20,623 nucleotides of DNA from an uncultured Christensenellaceae bacterium. GTDB lineage: Bacteria > Bacillota > Clostridia > Christensenellales > Borkfalkiaceae. Shown here piece after piece: positions 5,706 to 12,699 of this stretch. Below the pieces are notes generated by a model. That model was not told where the DNA came from and ran no database searches. It saw only the letters and a list, made by a program, of their open reading frames with translations. How positions within the stretch are numbered: the first letter of the stretch is position 1; each line of letters begins with the position of its first letter. Position numbers and translations under genes: made by a program. Location of the stretch: positions 1-20,623 of the forward strand of contig CAJUJO010000027.1 of the NCBI GenBank assembly GCA_910586675.1, written 5' to 3'.

Positions 5706-6419
5706 ATGGAAAAAACGCGATATAAATATCTTATTTTCGACGCCGACCATACGTTGATCGATTTCGACGCCGACGAACGGCGCGCTTTTTTTGCGGCGTT
5801 CGGGGCGGCGGGGATAAAAGCCGATGCGGGCACGGTAGAGGATTGCTGGGAATTCTCTTGGCGCAATTGGGAAGGGCTCGGACTGAACGACGTGCACACC
5901 GAACGCATTCAGCGCGAGTATCACGCGCTTTACCGCGAGCACGTCCGCGCGCTCTTCGATTATGCCGACGAAAAATTCGGATTTTCCGGAAAGCGGGAAG
6001 AGGCGGAGGCGGAGTTCGTCCGTTCTCTCTGCGTTCCCGCACACTGCGTCGACGGCGCGGAAGAGGTCTTGCGCGTTTTATCGGAAAAGTACGTCATTTG
6101 CGCGGCGACGAACGGGCTTTCCGCAATGCAGCGGGGAAGACTTTCTGCTTTATCTCCCTATCTCCGTAATCTGTTCGTATCCGAGGAAATGGGATTTATC
6201 AAACCGAACGTCGGTTTTTTTCGCGCCGTAACGGACGAACTCGGCGCAAACGCGGAGGAATGCCTCATGATAGGCGACTCGCTCACGAGCGACGTGGCGG
6301 GTGCGCAGGCGGCGGGCATGGACTGCGTATGGTTTAACCGCCGCCAGCAGAGTCTGCCCGAAGGCTTCTTTGTGAAAGCGGAAATTACTCATTTGAAAGA
6401 TTTATTGAAATTGCTGTAA
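5706..6419 (+). CDS. HAD-superfamily phosphatase, YjjG/YfnB-like pyrimidine 5'-nucleotidase
   Basis: A 237-residue HAD hydrolase with all four motifs: DADHT (Asp12 nucleophile, Asp14 acid/base, Thr16), Thr135-Asn136 in ATNG, Lys166 in IKP, and GDS-x3-D (Asp191, Asp196). The helical cap between motifs I and II (about residues 20-105), the length and the opening YLIFDADHTLIDFDADE match the YjjG/YfnB group, which removes phosphate from non-canonical pyrimidine nucleotides. That substrate is family knowledge and not proven here. The gene is last in the DUF4250 operon. GGAAGG ends only one base before the ATG, an unusually tight spacing, but no better in-frame start exists. Confidence 0.88.
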   Translation: MEKTRYKYLIFDADHTLIDFDADERRAFFAAFGAAGIKADAGTVEDCWEFSWRNWEGLGLNDVHTERIQREYHALYREHVRALFDYADEKFGFSGKREEAEAEFVRSLCVPAHCVDGAEEVLRVLSEKYVICAATNGLSAMQRGRLSALSPYLRNLFVSEEMGFIKPNVGFFRAVTDELGANAEECLMIGDSLTSDVAGAQAAGMDCVWFNRRQQSLPEGFFVKAEITHLKDLLKLL

Positions 6420-6449
6420 AAAACGCCCCGCGAAAAAATCCGCGGGGCG
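6418..6449 (-). terminator. Terminator between convergent genes, best for the minus strand
   Basis: Nine-bp GC stem 6424-6432 with 6441-6449, eight-base loop. Read on the minus strand it is followed by TTTTTT (6423-6418), a full intrinsic terminator for the 4-TM gene. On the plus strand no T run follows, so it stops the HAD operon less well. Confidence 0.85.
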
Positions 6450-6470
6450 CGCTGTATTTCGGAAATGATT

Positions 6471-6965
6471 TTAAGCGGAACGGGAATTTATTGTTTTGGC
6501 GGACAGGCGGTTGCATATCAAATCGAATGCGATGACAATAAAGGGTAAAATGCCGAGCAAAACGCATACCGCCGTTTCTCTTCGGTCAAACCCGTGGGCA
6601 ATCCAAATGACGCAAACAAATCCCGCAATCAAGCCGAAAATTATATCTGCGGCGAACGCGCAGGTAAAGAGGGCGGAAACGCCCGTGCCCGCATTCGGTT
6701 TGCGCAACAATTTTAAGTAAAAAATTCCGTTTGCCGTATAAAACACCGCCGCGCCCGTACACAATATGATTTCCGCAAGGAAAATCAGCCATCGGACAGG
6801 AACGATAAAAAAATTCAAAAAAGCCGTCAACGGACCGTCTCCGCCGGACGGCGCGTTTATCAATCCGGAAAAGAATACGCCGAAACAAACGCAATAAGCG
6901 AAAAACAGCGCCGCGCAGATAAAGCACGTTATTCCCGATAAGAGAAAATGTTTTTTACCGTTCAT
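6471..6965 (-). CDS. Four-span membrane protein of unknown function
   Basis: A 164-residue, very hydrophobic protein. Four membrane spans are visible at about residues 7-35, 48-83, 93-118 and 125-150, with short basic ends. No known family is recognised. The ATG at 6965 is the only Met in the frame and is followed at once by MNGKKHFLLSG, a normal positive-inside start. The perfect-consensus promoter ends seven bases before it, so the mRNA is predicted to be leaderless, and there is no room for a Shine-Dalgarno site. It stands alone between the queT terminator and its own terminator. Confidence 0.75.
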   Translation of the reverse strand: MNGKKHFLLSGITCFICAALFFAYCVCFGVFFSGLINAPSGGDGPLTAFLNFFIVPVRWLIFLAEIILCTGAAVFYTANGIFYLKLLRKPNAGTGVSALFTCAFAADIIFGLIAGFVCVIWIAHGFDRRETAVCVLLGILPFIVIAFDLICNRLSAKTINSRSA

Positions 6966-6972
6966 AGTAAAA

Positions 6973-7001
6973 ATTATATCACAGCGCAAAATCCCTGTCA
7001 A
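6973..7001 (-). promoter_or_regulatory. Perfect sigma-A promoter, start point at the ATG
   Basis: Minus strand TTGACA (7001-6996), 17-base spacer, TATAAT (6978-6973). The ATG (6965) follows after seven bases, where transcription should begin. Confidence 0.88.
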
Positions 7002-7012
7002 GCGCAGGCAAT

Positions 7013-7050
7013 AAGCAGCCCCGTGCCGCAAATGCGGTACGGGGCTGCTT
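7013..7050 (-). terminator. Terminator of queT
   Basis: A 17-pair stem (7013-7029 with 7034-7050, one G-U) with a four-base loop, directly after the queT stop. The T tract on the minus strand is short (TTATT). Confidence 0.75.
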
Positions 7051-7053
7051 GTA

Positions 7054-7647
7054 TCAGATACCGTTGTTTTCGGCGGAGCTTTCGGCTTTCTCCGCGGGAA
7101 TCTTCTTTCCGTCGAGAAAAACGGCGACGCCTTTTTTTCGCATTTTACAAATAAAGTAATACAGTGGGGAGCCGAGCGCGTATACCCACAGCGATTGCGT
7201 TACGACAAGGGAAGCAAAGCACGTCCAATAGGCGATCGCGGCGCTGCCGTATCCCATATGGTCGCCGTACAGCACGACGATGATAACGGGCACGAGAAAG
7301 GCGTTTACGAGGACGGGGAATATCCCGCCCGCCGCGACTTTTGCGATATGGTTTTTAATGAGCCGCCCCATACCGTAAGTGGCAAACGCGGCGATCAGCG
7401 TCGCAACCGGCCCAAGCAGGATATCGTATATGCCGAATTGCGAAATCAGGTTGCCGAGCATACACCCGATAAACAGCGCGGGTATCGCTTCCGCGTAAAA
7501 AAGGGGCAGAATGCAAAGCGCTTCCGCAGGGCGGATTTCCAAAAATCCGGAATATCCGATAGCCCCGAAAGAACAGGTAAGCGCAACGTACAGCGCGGCG
7601 ATAATGCCCGCGCGGCAGATGCGCTTGGTCGTGAAAAAGTCCTTCAT
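7054..7647 (-). CDS. queT: QueT family ECF-transporter substrate-binding (S) subunit for a queuosine precursor
   Basis: A 197-residue integral membrane protein with about six hydrophobic segments. The IRPAEALCILPLFYAEAIPALFIGCMLGNL region (about residues 38-67) is characteristic of the QueT family. QueT proteins take up preQ0/preQ1-type precursors of queuosine by energy-coupling factor transport, using the shared EcfA/EcfA'/EcfT module encoded elsewhere. The ATG at 7647 is chosen because it begins the conserved part, lies nine bases after an AGGGA ribosome binding site and follows a preQ1-I riboswitch. The in-frame extension upstream would cross the aptamer. The C-terminus is charged (KKIPAEKAESSAENNGI). 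Confidence 0.92.
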   Translation of the reverse strand: MKDFFTTKRICRAGIIAALYVALTCSFGAIGYSGFLEIRPAEALCILPLFYAEAIPALFIGCMLGNLISQFGIYDILLGPVATLIAAFATYGMGRLIKNHIAKVAAGGIFPVLVNAFLVPVIIVVLYGDHMGYGSAAIAYWTCFASLVVTQSLWVYALGSPLYYFICKMRKKGVAVFLDGKKIPAEKAESSAENNGI

Positions 7648-7660
7648 GTTCCGTTGTCCC

Positions 7661-7701
7661 TCGGTTTTTTTATTCGGAAGTGTTAGCCGAAAACCTTCCG
7701 T
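7661..7701 (-). promoter_or_regulatory. PreQ1-I riboswitch
   Basis: On the minus strand stem P1 is CGGAAG (7700-7695) with CTTCCG (7680-7675). The loop GTTTTCGGCTAACA and the A-rich tail AATAAAAAAACCGA match the preQ1-I layout: CGG of the loop pairs with CCG of the tail to form the pseudoknot P2, and CTAACA-C resembles the CUACAC of the B. subtilis aptamer. The ribosome binding site AGGGA starts at the tail's last base, so ligand binding should hide it and lower translation of queT. No terminator is visible before the start codon. Confidence 0.88.
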
Positions 7702-7705
7702 GCAA

Positions 7706-7737
7706 ATTATATTATCACCTTTGAAATCGGAGGTCAA
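7706..7737 (-). promoter_or_regulatory. Promoter of queT
   Basis: Minus strand TTGACC (7737-7732) with overlapping -10 candidates: TAATAT (17-base spacer), GATAAT (15) and TATAAT at 7711-7706 (20). Each would start the transcript at or just before the aptamer. Confidence 0.7.
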
Positions 7738-7776
7738 GCGGTTTTTCGCCCCGCAGTAAATTTATGCGGCAACGGT

Positions 7777-7986
7777 TCAGGAAAGATATTTTGTCGGACG
7801 GAAGGCGACGAGCCAAAATAAAAGCCACAGCGCGCACACGCCAGCAAGCGAGAGGGCGGCGCGGAATACAACGACGTTGCCCATGCAGAAAAATAGCAGC
7901 AGGTTAAATCCGGTTAAAGCGTAGATACAGGCGAACAGTCCGAAGGCGACGAGCAGAGAACAACAGATCAACGTAGTGATTTTCAT
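7777..7986 (-). CDS. DUF378 family small membrane protein
   Basis: A 69-residue protein with two membrane spans (about residues 5-28 and 38-62). The spacing of GLF...LTGFNLLLFF...G...RAALSLAGVCALW follows the DUF378 (YuzA-like) family, whose role is unknown. The ATG at 7986 has no Shine-Dalgarno site. CATACT (7998-7993) lies six bases upstream and might be a -10 box, which would make this another leaderless gene, but there is no convincing -35 box. It is upstream of queT, though queT has its own promoter and riboswitch. Confidence 0.75.
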   Translation of the reverse strand: MKITTLICCSLLVAFGLFACIYALTGFNLLLFFCMGNVVVFRAALSLAGVCALWLLFWLVAFRPTKYLS

Positions 7987-8058
7987 AAAAGCAGTATGCG
8001 TTTTTATTTCAAAAATATCGGAGGAAAGGGCGCGGAAAAAATTGCTTTTGAAAAACGG

Positions 8059-8087
8059 TTGACACGGGTTGGGGTAAAGGTTATAAT
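8059..8087 (+). promoter_or_regulatory. Perfect sigma-A promoter of the repeat lipoprotein
   Basis: TTGACA (8059-8064), 17-base spacer, TATAAT (8082-8087). Both boxes are consensus. Transcription should start near 8094, leaving a leader with AAAGGGAG before the ATG. Confidence 0.9.
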
Positions 8088-8117
8088 TTTATTACACTGT
8101 TATAAAGGGAGCGTACT

Positions 8118-9971
8118 ATGGGAAAAAGACGTTTCATAACTTTGGCTGCGGTTGCGGCGGCGTGCGCTTGCACGCTCTCGCTTGCTGCGTGCGGCGAAAC
8201 GCCGGCGCCGGAGAAGGGCGATTCGGCGTACGATATTGCGGTAGACAACGGATTTAAGGGAACGGAACAGGAATGGCTGGATTCCATGCGCGGCGTAGAC
8301 TGGCTTATGGGCAAGGGCGCGCCCGACGGGAAAGGCGCGGCTTCCGCCGAGGGCGCAAAGCAGGGCGATTATTATCTTGATACCGTTACATACGATCTTT
8401 ATAAAATGAACGCCGGCGTATGGGAGCTGAAAGTCAATCTCAAAGGAGACGGGGGCGTAAGCAAGTGGGACGGCAACCTTTACGGTGTGCACGGACCCGA
8501 CATCACGGACGAGGAAATGAAGGCGCTCCGCCCCGCATCCTACGTTACGGACGATCTGACTTACGTCGATATTTACGATGCGGACGCGTTCGGTTGGTTC
8601 GCGCACCGCGCCGTCATGGAAAAGGATTCCTTCAGCGGTATGACGGTAACGCTCAAATGCGATGTCGATCTGTGCGGCAACATGTGGTTTCCCATCGGAA
8701 ACGGCGGCCGCGCGGATACGAGGTCTCCCGTGTTCGGCGGGATTTTCGACGGCGGCGGACATACGATTTATAATCTCGACAGCTCCAAATTTTACAATAA
8801 TATCGGATACGACGCGTCCGTGCAGGAAGGTTCGAAATTCTACGTCGCGTACCAATTCGGCGAGGAGACTGCGCGGATTCCCGTTGTCATGAATCCCGTG
8901 GAGGCTCAGGCAAACCGCTTCGACTTCGACTACGGTCTGTTTGGCTGTACCAAGAATGCCGCCGTCAGAAATCTGAAACTTGACGGCGTGCGCATCAATT
9001 TGCCCCGAAAAATCGTGCCCAATACCAACTTTGAAATCGAAGGCAACAACGTGGGCGCGCTTATCGGATATGCGCGCGGCATGCTTACGGTAAGCGATTG
9101 CGAGGCGGGTACGCTTGCCAAGCTTACATCCAAAAACGACAATTATCTCAACAGCTGCAAATTAAGCGGCGGACTTGTCGGAAGCGCGCACGCGTTTGTC
9201 GGAACGAGCTCCGCGCAGGGTCCGTACAGCTCGGTTTTCTTTAAGAATTGCGTCAACTATCTCAACGTAGATAACGGCCGTACGGATATTGCCGGCGGTA
9301 TCGTCGGGTTTCCCGCTTATTTCTCCGCGCTCAATGTGGAAAATTGCGAAAACCGCGGGGCGGTAACGGGAGCGATTGCGGGCGGAATCATCGGAAGACG
9401 GCAGTTTTCCTATAAAACGGAAGCCGCCGTACCCGTCATGATTACCGATTGCAGGAATTACGGCAAGATCACCGGTCAAGTCGCGGGCGGAATTTTAAGC
9501 GAACGCCAGACGGGGTTCAACGGCTCGAAGGGCTTCTTCGTCGTAGTCGATTGCGTGAATTACGGCGACGTTGAAGGCATCTATCTCGGGTCGCAGAGCG
9601 CTTCCGTCGTCGTCGGCGGCATTGTCGGCGAATTCATCACGCAGAGCGCGAACGGAATTTTCAAGGATTGCATGAATTACGGAAACATTATCGTGAATCT
9701 GAAGGATACGGAAAAACCCGCGGGCGTTTATGCGGGCGGCATTATCGGGCAGATTCGGTTCCTTTCCGCAGACGCGGGGTCCTGGACGGGCGCGGTCGCA
9801 AATTGCGGCGACGTTACCGTGAACGCAGCGGGGATCGCCGCGGATAAAAAGGACGCCGACGGAATCGTGGGTAAAAAACCCGCTTCTCTGTCGCAGATAA
9901 AGGAAGTTTACTTTATCGACACAGGCACCGCGATGATCGACGGCGTCGTGCACGAGCATTCGGAAAATTAA
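8118..9971 (+). CDS. Surface lipoprotein with GLUG-like repeats (adhesin-like)
   Basis: A 617-residue lipoprotein. A basic start, hydrophobic stretch and lipobox LAAC (Cys25) predict lipidation on the outer face of the membrane. Residues 36-60 (SAYDIAVDNGFKGTEQEWL) are a small module seen at the head of many Firmicutes surface proteins, usually before Gly-rich repeats. A short Gly-rich part and a YYLDTVTYDLYKM segment follow here. After a FGGIFDGGGHTIYNLD segment (about residue 205), the second half carries six GGI/LVG-type motifs about 30-43 residues apart, most preceded by a D/NC-NYG-type strand. This is the GLUG/beta-helix style known from bacterial surface proteins. AAAGGGAG six bases before the ATG fixes the start. 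The ligand is unknown. The gene is single, with its own promoter and terminator. Confidence 0.88.
   Translation: MGKRRFITLAAVAAACACTLSLAACGETPAPEKGDSAYDIAVDNGFKGTEQEWLDSMRGVDWLMGKGAPDGKGAASAEGAKQGDYYLDTVTYDLYKMNAGVWELKVNLKGDGGVSKWDGNLYGVHGPDITDEEMKALRPASYVTDDLTYVDIYDADAFGWFAHRAVMEKDSFSGMTVTLKCDVDLCGNMWFPIGNGGRADTRSPVFGGIFDGGGHTIYNLDSSKFYNNIGYDASVQEGSKFYVAYQFGEETARIPVVMNPVEAQANRFDFDYGLFGCTKNAAVRNLKLDGVRINLPRKIVPNTNFEIEGNNVGALIGYARGMLTVSDCEAGTLAKLTSKNDNYLNSCKLSGGLVGSAHAFVGTSSAQGPYSSVFFKNCVNYLNVDNGRTDIAGGIVGFPAYFSALNVENCENRGAVTGAIAGGIIGRRQFSYKTEAAVPVMITDCRNYGKITGQVAGGILSERQTGFNGSKGFFVVVDCVNYGDVEGIYLGSQSASVVVGGIVGEFITQSANGIFKDCMNYGNIIVNLKDTEKPAGVYAGGIIGQIRFLSADAGSWTGAVANCGDVTVNAAGIAADKKDADGIVGKKPASLSQIKEVYFIDTGTAMIDGVVHEHSEN
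9165..9760 (+). repeat. GLUG-like protein repeats encoded in the lipoprotein
   Basis: Six GG-x-x-G type motifs (SGGLVG, AGGIVG, AGGIIG, AGGIL, VGGIVG, AGGIIG) begin near protein residues 350, 391, 420, 456, 499 and 539. Most are preceded by a Cys-Asn strand such as NCENRG, DCRNYG, DCVNYG or DCMNYG. The repeats are diverged at the DNA level. Confidence 0.75.
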
Positions 9972-9982
9972 CTGAAAACGGC

Positions 9983-10028
9983 AGCCGCCCCGCGCTTCTT
10001 GTAAGCGCGGGGCGGCTTTTCTTTTTTT
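9983..10028 (+). terminator. Strong intrinsic terminator
   Basis: A perfect 15-bp stem (9983-9997 with 10003-10017), five-base loop, then TTTTCTTTTTTT. It follows the lipoprotein stop by 11 bases and lies between convergent genes. Confidence 0.95.
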
Positions 10029-10035
10029 GGAATCA

Positions 10036-10293
10036 TTACAGAATATTTTCCAATACGAGCTTATCGAAATCGATGCTTTCCATAAAATCGCGCGGGCGGA
10101 ATATCACGTGGTTGAATTTGGCGTAGTTGAAGGCATGTGCTTTGAGAAGGACGGGCGTCGGTACGTCCAGCTCGGTACAGATGTCTGCGAGATAGCGGAA
10201 AAACTGAGAATAGGTAAATTTTTTGTCGCTCTCGTAAACGAACTGCTTTTCGATATGATCTTCCTTCATAATTTTAGCCCAAATGCGAAACAT
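10036..10293 (-). CDS. Small conserved protein of unknown function
   Basis: An 85-residue soluble protein starting MFRIWAKIMKEDHIEKQ and ending near PRDFMESIDFDKLVLENIL. The layout resembles a short family seen in Clostridia that shares an MFRIWAKI start and an FIESIDFD end. Its function is unknown to me. The ATG at 10293 is chosen because the frame upstream runs through the promoter. TATAAT ends six bases before it, so a leaderless mRNA is predicted. AAGGA lies 12 bases upstream but overlaps the -10 region. A frame on the opposite strand (10027-10299) is its shadow. It is divergent from the Lrp gene. Confidence 0.75.
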   Translation of the reverse strand: MFRIWAKIMKEDHIEKQFVYESDKKFTYSQFFRYLADICTELDVPTPVLLKAHAFNYAKFNHVIFRPRDFMESIDFDKLVLENIL

Positions 10294-10299
10294 GATTGA

Positions 10300-10328
10300 A
10301 TTATATCCTTTTTGCGAAAAAATAGCAA
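10300..10328 (-). promoter_or_regulatory. Sigma-A promoter, start point at the ATG
   Basis: Minus strand TTGCTA (10328-10323), 17-base spacer, TATAAT (10305-10300), then TCAATC and the ATG. Layout and sequence closely resemble the promoter at 748-776. Confidence 0.8.
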
Positions 10329-10352
10329 GGGAAATCCGCAGGATAAATCCGA

Positions 10353-10381
10353 TTGACAAAGGAATTCTTTTCGGGTAAAAT
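10353..10381 (+). promoter_or_regulatory. Sigma-A promoter of the lrp-aminotransferase operon
   Basis: TTGACA (10353-10358), 17-base spacer, TAAAAT (10376-10381). The -35 box lies 24 bases from that of the divergent promoter, so a regulator bound here could affect both. Confidence 0.82.
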
Positions 10382-10411
10382 GGAATAAATATACAGCGGA
10401 GGGAACGCGCT

Positions 10412-10903
10412 ATGGAAAAGCTGGAAAAGGACATTCTCGGAATACTGAGCGAAGACTGCCGCTATCCCGCGGAAAAGATCGCCGTCATGCTCGGCGAAAC
10501 GGAGGCGCGCGTAAAAAGTGCGATCGCTTCCCTCGAAGCGCGGGGCGTCATCGTCAAGTATGCGGCGATCGTCGATTTGGACGGCGAAGAAGAGGAGTGC
10601 GTGGAAGCGCTCATCGAGGTGAAGGTAACGCCGCAGAAGGGATTCGGGTTTGACGGTGTTGCCGAACAGATCGCCCAGCACGGCGAGGTGAAGAGCCTGT
10701 ACCTCATGAGCGGCGCGTACGATTTCGCCGTCATCATCGAGGCAAAGTCGCTCAAAAGCGTATCCCGCTTCGTTTCCGACTGCATTTCCACGTTCGATTG
10801 CGTGCTTTCCACGGCGACGCATTTCATTCTCAAAAAATATAAGATAGAGGGCGCTTCGGCGCACGCTTCGGAGGGGGAGCGCAGGCTCTCCGTACAGCCG
10901 TGA
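10412..10903 (+). CDS. Lrp/AsnC-family transcriptional regulator
   Basis: A 163-residue protein. A helix-turn-helix at about residues 5-50 (EKDILGILSEDCRYPAEKIA, then the recognition helix around ETEARVKSAIASLEARGVI) is followed by an alpha-beta RAM domain at about 62-140, where amino acids bind and dimers assemble. The C-terminal tail after residue 145 is variable. GGAGGG eight bases before the ATG is a strong ribosome binding site. Its stop overlaps the aminotransferase start by four bases, so the two are translationally coupled. It probably senses an amino acid related to the aminotransferase reaction; this is inference from the pairing. Confidence 0.9.
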   Translation: MEKLEKDILGILSEDCRYPAEKIAVMLGETEARVKSAIASLEARGVIVKYAAIVDLDGEEEECVEALIEVKVTPQKGFGFDGVAEQIAQHGEVKSLYLMSGAYDFAVIIEAKSLKSVSRFVSDCISTFDCVLSTATHFILKKYKIEGASAHASEGERRLSVQP

Positions 10904-12075
10904 GGAGTTTTTTGAGCGAGCGCGCTCGTTTGTTGCAGCCGAGCGGAATCCGCAAGTATTTCGACATCGTGGAGAAGATGCCCGACGCCGTGTCGCTCGG
11001 TGTCGGCGAGCCTGATTTCGTTACGCCGTGGGACATCCGCAGCGCGGGGATTCGCTCGTTACAGCGCGGCTATACGCAGTATACGGGTAACCGCGGGCTT
11101 CCCGATCTGCGCGCGTTTATCTCGCGCTATCTCTTCGAGCGCTTCGGCGCGGAATATCCGCCCGAGCGCGTCATCGTAACCGTGGGCGCGAGCGAGGGAA
11201 TCGACCTCGTTCTGCGCGCCGTGTGCGGTGCGGGCGACGAGATTCTCGTACCCGATCCCGCATATGTCTCCTACGCGCCCATCATCACGCTGTGCGGCGG
11301 AACGCCCGTTTCGGTGGAATGCCGCGCGGAGAGCGGCTTTATCGTTACGCCCGAGGCGCTGGAACGCGCGGTAACGCCCCGCACGAAGGCGATCGTCCTC
11401 GCCTATCCCAACAATCCGACGGGCGGCATCATGACGAAGGAGCAGCTTTCGGCAATCGCGCCGATTATCGAAAAGCACGATTTGCTCGTCATATCGGATG
11501 AAATTTATGCGGAGCTCACTTACGGCGGCAAGCACTGCTCCGCCGCGACGGTAAAGGGCTTGAAAGGGCGCACCGTCCTTTTGGGCGGCTTTTCCAAGGC
11601 GTTCGCCATGACGGGTTGGCGGGTAGGGTTCGCCTGCGCGCCCGAAGAAATCGACGGCGCGATGCTCAAAATCCACCAATACACGGCGCTCTGTGCGCCG
11701 CGCGTCTCCCAGCATGCTGCTGCGGCGGCGCTTTCGGGCGGATTCGAGGACGGTTTTTCCGCCGTGGAGAATATGCGCGCCGAATACGACAGGCGGCGCA
11801 GATTCCTCGTAAAATCACTCAACGAAATGGGGCTTACCTGTTTCGAGCCGCGCGGGGCGTTCTACGTGTTCCCCTGCGTGAAGAGCACCAATCTCACGGG
11901 CGAGCAATTCGCGGGCGAGCTGCTCGAAAGCGAGCACGTCGCCGTCGTCCCCGGCAATGCCTTCGGCGCGTGCGGCGGCGATCATATTCGCTGTTCTTAC
12001 GCAACGAGCATGGCGAAGCTCACCGAAGCGGTCGAGCGCATGGGCAGGTTTGTCGGGCGCAAGAGCGAAAATTAA
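10900..12075 (+). CDS. Class I/II PLP-dependent aminotransferase
   Basis: A 391-residue fold-type I aminotransferase. NNPTG (171-175), SDEIY (199-203), the Schiff-base lysine Lys233 in GGFSKAFAMTGWR and the C-terminal RCSYATS arginine are all present. The opening LSERARLLQPSGIRKYFDI is that of the aspartate/aromatic aminotransferase-like group common in Clostridia. The amino donor cannot be fixed. The start is GTG at 10900, giving MRSFLSERA and a GTGA overlap with the lrp stop. TTG at 10912, with AGGAG just upstream, is an alternative that shortens it by four residues. No terminator separates it from the greA promoter. Confidence 0.92.
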   Translation: MRSFLSERARLLQPSGIRKYFDIVEKMPDAVSLGVGEPDFVTPWDIRSAGIRSLQRGYTQYTGNRGLPDLRAFISRYLFERFGAEYPPERVIVTVGASEGIDLVLRAVCGAGDEILVPDPAYVSYAPIITLCGGTPVSVECRAESGFIVTPEALERAVTPRTKAIVLAYPNNPTGGIMTKEQLSAIAPIIEKHDLLVISDEIYAELTYGGKHCSAATVKGLKGRTVLLGGFSKAFAMTGWRVGFACAPEEIDGAMLKIHQYTALCAPRVSQHAAAAALSGGFEDGFSAVENMRAEYDRRRRFLVKSLNEMGLTCFEPRGAFYVFPCVKSTNLTGEQFAGELLESEHVAVVPGNAFGACGGDHIRCSYATSMAKLTEAVERMGRFVGRKSEN

Positions 12076-12095
12076 CGCGCGGAACGAAAAGAGAG

Positions 12096-12124
12096 TTGAC
12101 AAAGCGCATAAAGTAGGGTATAAT
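12096..12124 (+). promoter_or_regulatory. Perfect sigma-A promoter of greA-lysS
   Basis: TTGACA (12096-12101), 17-base spacer, TATAAT (12119-12124). Transcription should start near 12131, giving a leader of about 93 bases. Confidence 0.92.
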
Positions 12125-12142
12125 AAGCGGCAGTGAGAGAAT

Positions 12143-12182
12143 ACCGTGATTTTCCGAAGACAGGGAAATCACGGTCGTCTTT
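12143..12182 (+). promoter_or_regulatory. Leader hairpin of greA, possible attenuator or terminator
   Basis: A 13-pair stem (12143-12155 with 12163-12175, one G-U) with loop GAAGACA, followed by CGTCTTTATAT. The T tract is weak. It may stop read-through from the aminotransferase operon, attenuate greA, or both. The loop AAGAC (12157-12161) is complementary to GTCTT (12177-12181), so an alternative weaker hairpin can form. Confidence 0.6.
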
Positions 12183-12223
12183 ATATGACATCAACGCGCA
12201 AAGGGCGCGGAAAGAGGTAAAAA

Positions 12224-12691
12224 ATGGCAGATCAGTTTTACATGACACAAAAGGGATATGAGGAAGCGGTGGCGCGTCTGAAATATTTACAGACGACTAA
12301 GCGCGCCGAAATCGTGGAGCGTATCGCGGAAGCGCGCAGCCACGGCGATCTTTCGGAGAATGCCGAATACGACGCGGCGCGCAGCGAGCAGTCGGCAAAC
12401 GAGGGTGAAATCGCCGATCTCGATTACAAAGTAAAAAACGCCGTCATCATCGAAGAATCGGACGATAATTCCGTCGTTCATATCGGCTCGGTGGTTACGG
12501 TTTACGATAAGGAGCTCGAAGAGCAAACGGTATACACAATCATGGGTACGACGGAAGCGGACGCCGTCAATAACGTCATTTCCAACGAATCTCCCGTCGG
12601 CGCGGCGCTTCTGCGCCATAAGCGCGGCGACGTCGTAACCGTCAAGGCGCCCGACTGCGAATACGAGCTTAAAATTCTGAAAATCAACTGA
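12224..12691 (+). CDS. greA: Transcription elongation factor GreA
   Basis: A 155-residue protein, the normal GreA length. The N-terminal coiled coil (about residues 8-75) carries the tip DLSENAEYDAA (42-52) whose acidic residues reach into the RNA polymerase secondary channel and stimulate cleavage of backtracked RNA. The C-terminal FKBP-like domain runs from about 80 to 155, ending with the SPVGAALLRHKRGDVV segment. AAAGAGG before the ATG is the ribosome binding site. It is followed eight bases later by lysS, a pair often adjacent in Firmicutes. Confidence 0.97.
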   Translation: MADQFYMTQKGYEEAVARLKYLQTTKRAEIVERIAEARSHGDLSENAEYDAARSEQSANEGEIADLDYKVKNAVIIEESDDNSVVHIGSVVTVYDKELEEQTVYTIMGTTEADAVNNVISNESPVGAALLRHKRGDVVTVKAPDCEYELKILKIN

Positions 12692-12699
12692 GGCGCGCT

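Noticed and set aside
7751..7769. Terminator between DUF378 and queT
   Set aside because: CCGCA/TGCGG gives only five pairs and no T run follows on the minus strand.
7984..7998. Fourth leaderless promoter, for the DUF378 gene
   Set aside because: CATACT sits six bases before the ATG, but no acceptable -35 box is found 15-18 bases further upstream, so it is mentioned only as a weak possibility.
12143..12182. H-type pseudoknot in the greA leader
   Set aside because: Loop AAGAC can pair with GTCTT downstream, but a single linking base would have to span the 13-bp stem, which is not geometrically possible while the stem is formed. Only an alternative hairpin is plausible.
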